DNA of 14,188 bases from Spartobacteria bacterium UBA6821. Its GTDB lineage: Bacteria; Verrucomicrobiota; Verrucomicrobiia; Chthoniobacterales; UBA6821. The stretch is from positions 5,391 to 19,578 of the forward strand of contig DKEN01000144.1 of NCBI GenBank assembly GCA_002452515.1, given 5' to 3'. Positions within the stretch are counted from its first letter, which is position 1. Every line of letters starts with the position of its first letter. Positions 1-7,993 of the stretch are shown here, one piece after another. A program made the translations under genes and the position numbers. The notes below the pieces were generated by a model that had not been told where the DNA came from, ran no database searches, and saw only the letters and a list, made by a program, of their open reading frames with translations.

Positions 1-1001
1 ATGCCGTTTCCCTCTTCATAGGCTCCCGGCAAAATATTCGCACCATAGAAAATCGTGGTGATCTGATTGGAGCCGGTCTGGGCCCCACCGTTCGTGGTGG
101 TCGGAGTGACTGAAAAAGAGGCTATCGGTGCAGTCAGCCCCACCGGGTTTGAATCGCTGGCAGGAAGATGAGAGTCAGGAGCATAATTGACATTCGTGTA
201 AGGTGGAGTCGGCCAATCGGCGGTGGAATCCTCATCAGTGGTGAGGATTAGGAGGCTGTTGTTCGTCACGGCCCAGTGGGCATAGGGGCCGATATTTTTC
301 GAGAGCCACGTATCGGCATTCATCATGGCAATCAGGGAGGTGTTAGTATCGTAAACCTCTCCCTGGTTGGAGGCATTGGTGTTGTTGGTGTAATCGTGCA
401 TGTCGTGCTGCAGAGAGGGGATGACAAATGAGACGTACGGAAGCTTGGAAAAACCTGCGGCATTTGTTCCAAAACCGGTGAAGTCGTGGCTGATACTGGA
501 GGGAACGTTACTGAACCCAAGCCAGGGGACATGGCGTGTAACATACAGAAGATTGGTCGCCCCGGGAGTCTGCCCCTCGTAGAGATTCCTTACTCCTGGA
601 AAGGCATCGATATAACCGGAGAACGTCTTATGAGCAGCGGCCAGTTCGGTGTAGAGATTCGGGGAATTGGTGAACGGAGCTGAGGGGGCTTTGTCATCGT
701 AGATGCCCTGGTTAGATCCGGAGAAGATCCAGTAGTAATTGTCCTGACTGGGATGTTGGAGCGAATACGACTGGGTCATGTCGGCCCCGTTTGCGCGGAG
801 CACTCCGTTGATGAAGGGGAGGCTGTTGCTTGCGCCCAAAAGCTCGCTGTAGCCATGATTCTCCAAGATCACGACGACGATGTGATCATAGGAAGCTGCA
901 CTCGTCACTGTTTCTGCCGTGGCCTTCGTAACGAATGCTCCCTGAAGCAGCAGGGTCATTACTAAGAGCGCCACCCATTCCATCAAGGATACTATTTTCA
1001 T
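1..1001 (-). CDS. Secreted phosphoesterase (PF04185 acid phosphatase/phospholipase C type), 3' end outside window
   Basis: Partial gene: 333 codons are visible and the C-terminus lies beyond the left edge. Residues 1-30 form a signal peptide (basic start, hydrophobic stretch about 10-24, likely cleavage after ATA at 28-30), so the product is exported. The mature part matches the phosphoesterase family that hydrolyses phosphomonoesters or phosphodiesters with a metal centre: VVVILENHGYSE at 42-53 (Glu47, Asn48), HPSQDNYYWIFSG at 83-95, RHVPW at 156-160, DMHD at 200-203 and LTTDEDS at 253-259. The closing His-containing motif of the family should lie outside the window. Start chosen at the ATG directly before the signal peptide; no good Shine-Dalgarno precedes it, and Met7 is an alternative. 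It lies 67 bases after the TPR gene, so it may be the last gene of the polysaccharide/exosortase operon. Its substrate is unknown. The missing tail could hold an exosortase sorting signal, but this cannot be seen. Confidence 0.85.
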   Translation of the reverse strand, partial: MKIVSLMEWVALLVMTLLLQGAFVTKATAETVTSAASYDHIVVVILENHGYSELLGASNSLPFINGVLRANGADMTQSYSLQHPSQDNYYWIFSGSNQGIYDDKAPSAPFTNSPNLYTELAAAHKTFSGYIDAFPGVRNLYEGQTPGATNLLYVTRHVPWLGFSNVPSSISHDFTGFGTNAAGFSKLPYVSFVIPSLQHDMHDYTNNTNASNQGEVYDTNTSLIAMMNADTWLSKNIGPYAHWAVTNNSLLILTTDEDSTADWPTPPYTNVNYAPDSHLPASDSNPVGLTAPIASFSVTPTTTNGGAQTGSNQITTIFYGANILPGAYEEGNG

Positions 1002-1068
1002 TGCTCAAGACAGGTATCAGAAACAGGCCTCTAAGCAAGTTGGCACCCATGCAAGGTCGTTTCCCTTC

Positions 1069-2949
1069 TTACTGTTTTTTCAGAGCAGTTGGTGGAACGG
1101 GATAGAATAGGAGCGCCGTCTCCTGAGGGTTCAAGGCGCTCGGGTTAATGGAAGAGGAGACGCGATCGGCAGCCTCGGTCTGTCCCGAGGCCCTAAGGAC
1201 GGCGACATAGACGGTCTTCCAGCGGTCCGAAGCTGTCGCCCAGTTAATCTGCTTGCCCTCATAGAGGGCGACGGCACCCGAGGGATCTTCATTCTTCAAT
1301 CGCCCTAAAGCTGCCACACTGATCCTTGCCAGGGAGTCAGGCTGAGAGTTCAACAGTTTCTCTGCACTCGCGGAGGCTTGAGAAAGATCATGGTTGTTGA
1401 GCAGCCTGAGATAAGCTAGATCACCAGCGGCATCCGAGTAATCAGGTGCCGCTGCGACAAGTTCCTCATAAAGTGGTATCAGGGTGCTAGAATCGGCGGT
1501 GAGGGATTGCAACCGTATCAAGCCGATCAGACCAGGAAGATGCGATTCTCTTCGGTCGGCCATTTCGCGATAGGTGACCATCGCCTGATCAACGGCTCCA
1601 ATCTGATCCTCATAGCCGGCGATGTAGGCCAAGGTTTCTGGTTTCTCGAGGTGCAAAGAGCCCTTCACACTCCGCCACTCTTCCTCCGCTGTGGAGGATT
1701 GACCGGTCATCATGGCGACCCGCGCAAGGAAGAGATGTTTCACTGCATCTGGAATTCCGAGTCCGGCGGGTGCATCAAGCATATCCGGGATTTTTGTCCA
1801 ATCCCCTTTTGCACACTCCGCATCTAGGACGATCAGAAGCCAGTCCGTATCACTCTGCGGACGATCAGGTCCAGCGAACCCAATGACAACATCATAAAGC
1901 CGCCTTTCGTTGAGCCATCGTGCAAAATCAAGCATCATGGGCCGGGGGGCCTGCTGATACTTCGCCGTCATCCTTTTGATCAAATCATCCTTGCCTGCAG
2001 GATCTGCCTTGATGGCAAGATCAGCAGATAAAAGCTCATCGTTGAATTGATGACCGGGCAATGTCGGCAGCAGGTGTGCCACCTCGATCATTTCCTGATT
2101 ACTGATCTCCGCACGGAGCTTCTTGTCAGGACGGAGAAGGGATAGCCGGGCGAGAATTCGGGCGGCTTCAAGGGAAACATCAGATTTTTTAAGCATCACT
2201 TGCATCAGTATCCTCAATCCGTCTTTCTGCCGTTCTTCACTAGTGTCGGAAAGCAGGTAAAGGGCAGCCTGAGCTTGCAAGTGCAGTGAGTCATCCCCGC
2301 TCATGATCCGGGAACTATCAAGACAGATCGCGGCAGCCGCTGAAGGGCCCTGCTCCAAATTCTTAATGAGCGCCTGAATTAGCGTCAGACGCAGCAATTG
2401 ATGAGCGGTAAGATTCTTTGGAAGTTTGTCGACAGATTCGATGACGAGTTCCTTGCGAGAACTCTTTCCTCCAATTTCGGCAATTCCGAGCAACTCATCG
2501 ACTGATGATTGTCCTTTGGTCATTCTGGCTATCAGTTTCTTCAAGGAGACTGGATCCCCCATCCGTGCATTGAACAGTTCTACTTCACGCCCGACTGCTT
2601 CATTCCCCGGAGAGAGTGCCATTGCCTGTTTTAGTAAGCTCAATCCAAGGTCATTATCACCAAAAGCAAAGGCCGTCTGGGCATGATCGAGAAGCACACC
2701 GGATCGCCAGTTTTTCAGGGAATGATATAGAGGGGAAACCAACAGTATCCCCAGCAGCACAAGCAGACAGACTGTCAAGCGGATCCAATTTTTCGGATTG
2801 GAAAGCCCTGCCGATGAAGCGGGCGGGAGAGCCCCCACTTCCTCTTCGGCATAATCGGGAAGTTCTTCAGGCCGATTGATCTTTTCTCCTGAGATCGGAT
2901 TGTTTGGAGACAGAGGCTGGAAGGCAGCCGGATCATTTTCTGGATTCAT
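1069..2949 (-). CDS. Membrane-anchored TPR-like repeat protein of the exosortase cluster
   Basis: A 626-residue protein with a hydrophilic, acidic and proline-rich N-terminus (1-52), one transmembrane segment at about 55-74, then more than 500 residues of alpha-helical repeats. A TPR-like helix pair is clear at about 84-118 (ending ALSPGN) and further ones at about 437-535; the repeats between are diverged. The acidic N-terminus lacks signal-peptide features, so it is probably cytoplasmic and the repeats periplasmic. Its start overlaps the exosortase stop by four bases (ATGA), which points to translational coupling and a joint function. Large TPR proteins (PrsT type) accompany exosortase/EPS loci in other bacteria, where a scaffold or assembly role is assumed. 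I infer a similar role here but recognise no specific family. There is no catalytic motif and no sorting tail; the protein ends TALKKQ. Confidence 0.85.
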   Translation of the reverse strand: MNPENDPAAFQPLSPNNPISGEKINRPEELPDYAEEEVGALPPASSAGLSNPKNWIRLTVCLLVLLGILLVSPLYHSLKNWRSGVLLDHAQTAFAFGDNDLGLSLLKQAMALSPGNEAVGREVELFNARMGDPVSLKKLIARMTKGQSSVDELLGIAEIGGKSSRKELVIESVDKLPKNLTAHQLLRLTLIQALIKNLEQGPSAAAAICLDSSRIMSGDDSLHLQAQAALYLLSDTSEERQKDGLRILMQVMLKKSDVSLEAARILARLSLLRPDKKLRAEISNQEMIEVAHLLPTLPGHQFNDELLSADLAIKADPAGKDDLIKRMTAKYQQAPRPMMLDFARWLNERRLYDVVIGFAGPDRPQSDTDWLLIVLDAECAKGDWTKIPDMLDAPAGLGIPDAVKHLFLARVAMMTGQSSTAEEEWRSVKGSLHLEKPETLAYIAGYEDQIGAVDQAMVTYREMADRRESHLPGLIGLIRLQSLTADSSTLIPLYEELVAAAPDYSDAAGDLAYLRLLNNHDLSQASASAEKLLNSQPDSLARISVAALGRLKNEDPSGAVALYEGKQINWATASDRWKTVYVAVLRASGQTEAADRVSSSINPSALNPQETALLFYPVPPTALKKQ

Positions 2950-4532
2950 GGCCTGAAGGAATTTGAAGCACCGGCACTACCCTGAAGAGCGACGCTCTCA
3001 TGAAGATAATGGGCCAGGGCAAGCCGGGCTTCCTGTTCATTCGCCAGATTCCAAAAAGCCACTTCGATCATCCGTTGTCCATGATTCCGACGACCCGCAA
3101 TCACTGCATGCAGGCGTCCTATCGGTGAATCATTCAGGGGTTGGGTATCCGTCTGGCACGCCCCCTGCTCCATCAATGTATGAAAGACATAGACAGGCTT
3201 GTCATGATCATGGAAGAGCCAGGCATTGAAGGGGATCTGCACCTCCCCAATCTTGAAAATTATCGGTTTCAGCGTGGAAGTGAGGATCATCCCGATATTG
3301 GAAAGACAAACCTCAGGGTTATGCATGAGGACTGCATGTGCCGCCATGCGACCCGGTGGCCACTGAAAGTAAAAAACCTGCCCCTCAGCTCCCCTGCTCG
3401 CAATCCATTTTTCTGAAAATCCTTTGGGATAAAAAAGCATTCTCAAGGTCAGGGAGGATACCGGCACCGTGACCACTCCTTTGTCACCCGAACGCGGATG
3501 GAGGTTCCATGACCACGGCGCAACTCCCATCCGTTCGTGGGCACCAAACCAGAGTTCCGTACCCGCCATGGATCCCAGCAGGAGCACGAGTGCGCTTATT
3601 GAGATAAATCGTGGAACAACGCCGACTGCGGCATCAATAACGGGATGATTGAGTGGCGATGAAACAGCCGTGCGATTTTTCCAATAGCAGGCACATCCCA
3701 GGATCGCACCAAAGGTGATGAAGAGAACGAGCAGGCCTGCCATGTCATGCCATTTTGGAACTGCTTCCAATCCCTTGTACGCAGCAATGAGGGCGAGCAG
3801 GGCATTTCTGCAGATATTGCCAATCAATGCCGCAAGCAGGGCGACAAGCAGAAGAATCAGTCTCCTCATCTTGGAAAGTCGGAAATATTCACCAAAAAAT
3901 AGCGCCACCATGAGTCCGCTCTGGAGCGACCTGATGCCACTGCAGGCTTCCTCGATCCCCAGGACCCCGGCATCCAGGACAATGAGATTTCCCTGACCGA
4001 CAGCCTCAATTCCCATCCAATGCAAGATCTCCAGGGTGGAGGTCGTGTTCCACGCCATCAGTGGGGACATCACTTCCTGTTCGAAATTACGCGGCCAGGG
4101 AACGGCAATCAGAAAGAAGCAGATCGGGAAGAAAAAATGCCGCACCCAGGACATCCCCCCTCTCAACGCGACAAGAGAGAGGGTGAGGGTCACGACCGCG
4201 AGGGATGTCACTCCTCCTAGTGGTCGCCAATCGGGATTGGCCTCAGCCATGGGGATCATCACCATGATCAGGAGTGTTGATGCAGTCAGGAGGAGCAGTG
4301 CCACCCAGTGCGTCAAGTGATCTGTGATTGTTGGTTTAGGGTGATCTTCCCATCTCTTCAGGAGCAGCCCGATGACCAGCAACGGGACAAGAAACCCGTA
4401 ACTGTATTGTGGATCGATCGCCCAATCAGTCCAAAGCATCCGAATGAGTGCGTACCAAGCCACGGCACCCACAAGCACGGGAAGCAACCATCCAGATGCC
4501 CCCTCTAACTTGGTAAGCTTAGCACTTGTCAC
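2946..4532 (-). CDS. Exosortase with fused C-terminal EpsI-like domain
   Basis: A 528-residue multi-pass membrane protein. Residues 15-290 are the exosortase/archaeosortase core: an N-terminal DPQYSYGFLVP motif at 40-50 and the three conserved catalytic positions Cys197 (EEACSGIRS), Arg242 (NICRNALLA) and His262 (WHDMAG). The family cleaves C-terminally tagged export proteins (motif, transmembrane helix, basic tail) at the cytoplasmic membrane. After another membrane segment at about 305-324, residues 345-515 resemble EpsI (DUF3485), with HNPEVCL at 404-410 standing for the usual HSPEVCLPG motif. Fused EpsI domains are known in exosortases. The start is GTG: an in-frame TGA lies two codons upstream, so no longer form exists, and a GAAAG purine run sits just before it. 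It follows the sugar transferase by 32 bases and overlaps the TPR gene. I cannot assign an Xrt subtype. No substrate protein is visible in the window. Confidence 0.93.
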   Translation of the reverse strand: MTSAKLTKLEGASGWLLPVLVGAVAWYALIRMLWTDWAIDPQYSYGFLVPLLVIGLLLKRWEDHPKPTITDHLTHWVALLLLTASTLLIMVMIPMAEANPDWRPLGGVTSLAVVTLTLSLVALRGGMSWVRHFFFPICFFLIAVPWPRNFEQEVMSPLMAWNTTSTLEILHWMGIEAVGQGNLIVLDAGVLGIEEACSGIRSLQSGLMVALFFGEYFRLSKMRRLILLLVALLAALIGNICRNALLALIAAYKGLEAVPKWHDMAGLLVLFITFGAILGCACYWKNRTAVSSPLNHPVIDAAVGVVPRFISISALVLLLGSMAGTELWFGAHERMGVAPWSWNLHPRSGDKGVVTVPVSSLTLRMLFYPKGFSEKWIASRGAEGQVFYFQWPPGRMAAHAVLMHNPEVCLSNIGMILTSTLKPIIFKIGEVQIPFNAWLFHDHDKPVYVFHTLMEQGACQTDTQPLNDSPIGRLHAVIAGRRNHGQRMIEVAFWNLANEQEARLALAHYLHESVALQGSAGASNSFRP

Positions 4533-4564
4533 GGTCTTTCAAAGTACACCGGCGCATCAAAAGT

Positions 4565-6052
4565 TCACCGCCCTTTTCCAAACAAAATGACATAGAGGGT
4601 CTTCAGCGTGACTTCGGCATCAAGATGCATGGAAAAATTCCTGATATAATAGAGATCGAAGGATAGTTTCTGAAGTGTGTCATCCACGGAGGCACCATAT
4701 GGATAGTTCACCTGAGCCCATCCCGTGATTCCCGGACGCACCAAATGACGAAAGTGATAATAGGGAATCTGTTTTTCGTACTCAGCAATAAGTCTGACCC
4801 ACTCCGCCCGGGGACCAATCACACTCATGTCCCCATTGAGAACGTTCCATAGTTGAGGGAGTTCATCCAGGCGGGTTTTGCGTAAAAACGCACCGAGTCT
4901 GGTCACCCGGGAATCCCCTTCTCTCGTGTAGGTGTCTCCCTGATCGCTGCCGACTCGCATCGTACGAAACTTGTAGAGAATGAAGGGTTGTTGATAGATC
5001 CCCATTCTCGGCTGGGAATAAAAAACTGGCGCTCCGTCACAGATAAGAATGGCCAGGGCGATCACGAGAAGCACCGGGATCAGCAGGATGAGCGCAATGA
5101 GGGCAAATGAAAAATCCCACATCCGCTTGAGAGAGGAATAGATGGAATTCTGCACGAGGACAAAATTCGCTTCAAACGGCCATTTTGCTCCAATGAGGCT
5201 CAGGAGAACACGACCCCAAAATTTTTCGTAGAACATCTCAAGGGAATAAACCGGCATTTTTTGAAAGTGTACGAAACTCAGCGAGGACATCAATTCGGCC
5301 TGAAGCTGGGAAAACCTTGCGGCAATCACGATTGCCTGAAAATCTGTCGATTCATCTTCATTCAGGACCGACACAATCCGGGATGTATCCCACGCGACAA
5401 TTGGGGATTCAGGGCCCTCAATCCGCTTACCGAGAAGGGATGGGGAGGTTGTCAACAGGGTTAGTTTCTGATGCTGTTCGCTTTGGAGGTAATCCCTGTA
5501 AAATATCGGCCCGTAAACATCATCAACAATCACCAGCAGCCCCTCTTTGGAACGAAGTTCGCTGGTCGAAAACCAAAAAAAACGGCGTACCAGGAGAGAA
5601 AGTCCACAGAAAAGAAAAAGGGAAAAAGAGTAAATCGCCCGACTCGAATGCACTCCGCTGCCATAGGAAGTGATCACATACTGAACGAATGCCGCCACAG
5701 GGTAGGCCAGAATGCAGGAGATAAGATGTTCACTGGCATACTGTAGCGAAGCAAAATCCGTGCGGATTCGATATCCTCCAATCAAACTCAGCGCCCCTAT
5801 GAGCACAATGATAGGAACCAGCACCGCATTGAGTCTGAGGAGGTTGTAAGGACCGGTAAGTTCGGAGATTCCCAAATAAATCCCAAACCATAGGAGCAAA
5901 TCCGTCACCAAGGCAAAGAAGGCGAAGCGCAATACCCCTTTCCTTCCTCTTAGGAAATTTTTAGGAACAGAGGAAGGAAGCGGTCGTTCCAGGATGAACT
6001 CCTCCTCCTGATCGGTCGGGGGAAAGCCGTTCACAGGAGTAGATGAGAACAT
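4565..6052 (-). CDS. Polyprenyl-phosphate sugar-1-phosphate transferase (WcaJ/EpsB type)
   Basis: A 495-residue initiating enzyme of exopolysaccharide synthesis; the family moves a sugar-1-phosphate from a UDP-sugar to undecaprenyl phosphate at the cytoplasmic membrane. Four transmembrane segments lie at about 41-62, 72-93, 109-130 and 139-158. A central alpha/beta region (170-290) sits where relatives have a nucleotide-binding-like domain, but here no GxGxxG loop is seen. A fifth hydrophobic segment at 311-337 opens the catalytic bacterial sugar transferase domain (PF02397), with KFRTM at 361-365, TRLDELPQLWNV at 393-404 (Asp395-Glu396), VIGPRAE at 411-417 and RPGITGWAQVNYPYGAS at 439-455. 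Length is normal for the family. The start is supported by a good AAGGTG ribosome binding site. Gaps to the glycosyltransferase upstream (41 bases) and the exosortase downstream (32 bases) indicate one operon. The sugar transferred cannot be read from sequence. Confidence 0.95.
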   Translation of the reverse strand: MFSSTPVNGFPPTDQEEEFILERPLPSSVPKNFLRGRKGVLRFAFFALVTDLLLWFGIYLGISELTGPYNLLRLNAVLVPIIVLIGALSLIGGYRIRTDFASLQYASEHLISCILAYPVAAFVQYVITSYGSGVHSSRAIYSFSLFLFCGLSLLVRRFFWFSTSELRSKEGLLVIVDDVYGPIFYRDYLQSEQHQKLTLLTTSPSLLGKRIEGPESPIVAWDTSRIVSVLNEDESTDFQAIVIAARFSQLQAELMSSLSFVHFQKMPVYSLEMFYEKFWGRVLLSLIGAKWPFEANFVLVQNSIYSSLKRMWDFSFALIALILLIPVLLVIALAILICDGAPVFYSQPRMGIYQQPFILYKFRTMRVGSDQGDTYTREGDSRVTRLGAFLRKTRLDELPQLWNVLNGDMSVIGPRAEWVRLIAEYEKQIPYYHFRHLVRPGITGWAQVNYPYGASVDDTLQKLSFDLYYIRNFSMHLDAEVTLKTLYVILFGKGR

Positions 6053-6057
6053 ATCAA

Positions 6058-6063
6058 CACCTT
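6058..6063 (-). promoter_or_regulatory. Ribosome binding site of the sugar transferase gene
   Basis: AAGGTG on the minus strand, five bases before the ATG at 6052. It is the clearest Shine-Dalgarno sequence in the polysaccharide cluster and fixes this start; most other genes here have weak or no such site. Confidence 0.7.
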
Positions 6064-6093
6064 AAAATGGTTTGTATCCCTTGGAAAGAGAGA

Positions 6094-7293
6094 TTACTTC
6101 GTGACCTTAATTACTTCAGAAGCCACGGAGACAAACAACCCCCTTGCATCCCCCTTCAGAAGTGACAACCTTCCATTTTTCCCCTCCTCGACACATTTTT
6201 GAGGAGAAGTGCGATAAGAAAGAATGGCGGCCAGGAGGGCACCGGAGTTTCCATTTTGAATCACAGTGCCAGAACCATGCTCACGGATCATGTGGGCAAC
6301 TTCGGATTCGGGAGGCCCGATAAAGAGGCAGGGACGCTCCGCGGCCATCACCCCGTAAAATTTACTTGGAACTACCAGACCTGACATCCCCTCCCTCATC
6401 GACACCAGATGCAGATCCGCCGCTGCAAGACTCTCTGAGAGATCCCCCAACGGCTGTGACGGCAGGAATCGGACATTGGCTAACCCCCGCTCCCGGACCT
6501 CTCTGCGAAGCAGCGGCTCCCCGGGTCCTTCACCGATGAGAAGAAATAGAATCGAGTCCTCCCCCATCTCCTTTAATTGTTCCGCCACTGCCAGCATGGT
6601 GGCGAAATCATGCACCCTCCCCATGTTGCCGGAATAGCCAACGACAAAGTCTCCCCCAAGTCCGTGACGCTGTCGGAACGGATTGTTGGCGTGATCAACA
6701 GGAGTGATTTCCTTCTCCATTCCCGTATTAGGAATCATCCTGATCATCTCCCTGGGAATTCCCCGTAGGACAATCCTTTCCACCATGCACCGACCCACGG
6801 CCACAATGGCATCGCAGGAGAACAGGGAATGGGTTGAAAACTTGCGAAACAATTCCGCCACGACTCCGCCACGACGTAAGACACCGGCTTCCTCCGCTAC
6901 CTCTGGATACATATCCTGAGCCCAGTGAATCAGCCGTGAACCTTTCAGAAAGCGCAGCAATGGGGCGAGGATTAACAACATCGGCGGATCGGTTTTGATC
7001 ACGATCACATCGACCTTCGGCAACAACAGGGCGCGTAATCCAAACATGGGTATCATCAACGCGTAACCAAGAGTCCTGCTCAGGAGATTTCTTTTTGAAA
7101 AACCCGTCTCGCATCGGATAATCCTCACACCATCCCGAACGCCTGTTCCCGCTGGTTCTCCGAAAACTGATGTCGTCAGCACGGAAACATCCCAGCCTGC
7201 ATGGACAAATTCCTGGGCCACATGTTCCAGCACGTGCCCAGTGGCTCCATTCGCCGGAGGATACACTCTGTTGATAAAGAGAATGGAGGGCAT
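6094..7293 (-). CDS. Family 4 glycosyltransferase, WcaI/WbuB-like
   Basis: With the start at 7293 the protein has 399 residues and the GT-B fold of family 4 transferases, which add a sugar from a nucleotide donor to a lipid-linked acceptor at the inner face of the membrane. The N-terminal Rossmann half begins directly with SILFINRVYPP and has NGATGHVLEHVAQEF at 15-29; HWAQDMYPEV at 123-132 is typical of the WcaI/WbuB branch. The C-terminal half has GYSGNMGRVHDF at 219-230, the donor-site loop IGEGPGEP at 253-260 and MSGLVVPSKFYGVMAAERP at 303-321. The frame is open up to 7461, but the extra 56 residues (arginine- and glycine-rich) overlap the preceding gene and are unlike the family, so I chose the ATG at 7293, 19 bases after the YdcF stop. 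No Shine-Dalgarno precedes it; translation may depend on coupling. Donor and acceptor are unknown. Confidence 0.92.
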   Translation of the reverse strand: MPSILFINRVYPPANGATGHVLEHVAQEFVHAGWDVSVLTTSVFGEPAGTGVRDGVRIIRCETGFSKRNLLSRTLGYALMIPMFGLRALLLPKVDVIVIKTDPPMLLILAPLLRFLKGSRLIHWAQDMYPEVAEEAGVLRRGGVVAELFRKFSTHSLFSCDAIVAVGRCMVERIVLRGIPREMIRMIPNTGMEKEITPVDHANNPFRQRHGLGGDFVVGYSGNMGRVHDFATMLAVAEQLKEMGEDSILFLLIGEGPGEPLLRREVRERGLANVRFLPSQPLGDLSESLAAADLHLVSMREGMSGLVVPSKFYGVMAAERPCLFIGPPESEVAHMIREHGSGTVIQNGNSGALLAAILSYRTSPQKCVEEGKNGRLSLLKGDARGLFVSVASEVIKVTK

Positions 7294-7312
7294 CGTGTGA
7301 AGAATAACGGAA

Positions 7313-7906
7313 TTAAAAAGGTCCCACCCTATAAAAGGGAGAGATTCCATACAGCAGCCAATATTCGACGGTCTTGAGAAATTCGACCGTGGCAAAACGG
7401 TTGATATCCCCCCGCCCCTCCTTCGTCTTCCACCATCCGATGGATGCCTCGGTAACACCAAACGTGATTCCCGGCAATATCTTGCGGAAAGTTGCCAGGG
7501 CTCGGCGCGTATGAAAAGGCGACGTGATGATCAGAGCGGTGCGCACACCGGCGGCTTCCAACATCGGCTTGAGCAACACGGCATTCATATAGGTCGAAAC
7601 GGCTTTTGATTCCATGGTGATGGCGGAGGAAGGCACCCCTCCGGCCATCAAAACCTGGCGATTCCTTACGGCATCTCCCAATCCCGTGACAAAGACCCTG
7701 GGTGCCACCCCATTTCTGTAGAGGCGCGCCGCTTCGAGGGGCCGAGCCAGTGGTTCTCCACCCAGAACAATCAATGCATCGGCCTTTTCCATTGGCACAG
7801 CGACCACAAGACAACGATGCCAAAGGCGTTGAAAGCCCTCTCCCTGAAAGAAAAACCACCCGCCGACAAGCAGGGCGATCAGTAACAGGATAAGGATTTT
7901 TTTCAC
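7313..7906 (-). CDS. YdcF/DUF218-family membrane-anchored protein
   Basis: With a GTG start at 7906 the protein has 197 residues: a basic N-terminus, one transmembrane segment (about 3-20), then a DUF218 domain with ADALIVLGG at 42-50, LYRNGVAPRVFVTG at 62-75, ES-x-ST-x-NA at 99-109 and ITSPFHTRRA at 127-136. Members of this family (YdcF, SanA, ElyC) act in envelope biology, often with lipid-linked or nucleotide substrates; the exact reaction is mostly unknown. It is first in the polysaccharide/exosortase operon, so a role in glycan or lipid-carrier metabolism is plausible. The frame stays open to 8215, but that stretch is antisense to the HAD gene and codes for unlikely sequence, so a start next to the membrane segment is preferred. 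TTG at 7909 is an adjacent alternative. No strong ribosome binding site is seen. Confidence 0.88.
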   Translation of the reverse strand: MKKILILLLIALLVGGWFFFQGEGFQRLWHRCLVVAVPMEKADALIVLGGEPLARPLEAARLYRNGVAPRVFVTGLGDAVRNRQVLMAGGVPSSAITMESKAVSTYMNAVLLKPMLEAAGVRTALIITSPFHTRRALATFRKILPGITFGVTEASIGWWKTKEGRGDINRFATVEFLKTVEYWLLYGISPFYRVGPF

Positions 7907-7993
7907 CAATCCATTGGACAGGTGAATGGAGTGGGGCGGAAAGCAAAAACGATTGCAGAGAAAGCAGGCACCGGGTCTATTCTCCCTGTCTTC
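7907..7993. promoter_or_regulatory. Divergent intergenic region between operon start and HAD gene
   Basis: This 87-base gap separates the first gene of the minus-strand polysaccharide/exosortase operon from the plus-strand HAD gene, so promoters for both should lie in or next to it. I see no sigma70 site of good quality on either strand. The best plus-strand guess is TTGCAG at 7953 and TCTATT at 7976 with a 17-base spacer, only partly matching consensus. No clear operator palindrome is visible. Confidence 0.35.

Noticed and set aside
1002..1068. Possible terminator between the TPR gene and the phosphoesterase
   Set aside because: No GC-rich hairpin followed by a T run is present; TTGCT/AGCAA repeats are short and far apart.
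6728..7114. 128-codon minus-strand reading frame inside the glycosyltransferase gene
   Set aside because: Out-of-frame shadow of a well supported gene; the sequence is Arg/Ser/Gly-rich and has no recognisable domain.
7294..7461. 56-codon N-terminal extension of the glycosyltransferase
   Set aside because: It overlaps the 3' end of the YdcF-like gene, is Arg/Gly-rich, and family members start at the SILFINRVYPP strand.
7953..7981. Possible promoter TTGCAG - 17 bases - TCTATT before the HAD gene
   Set aside because: Only partial agreement with consensus and would leave a very short leader; not reported as a separate site.
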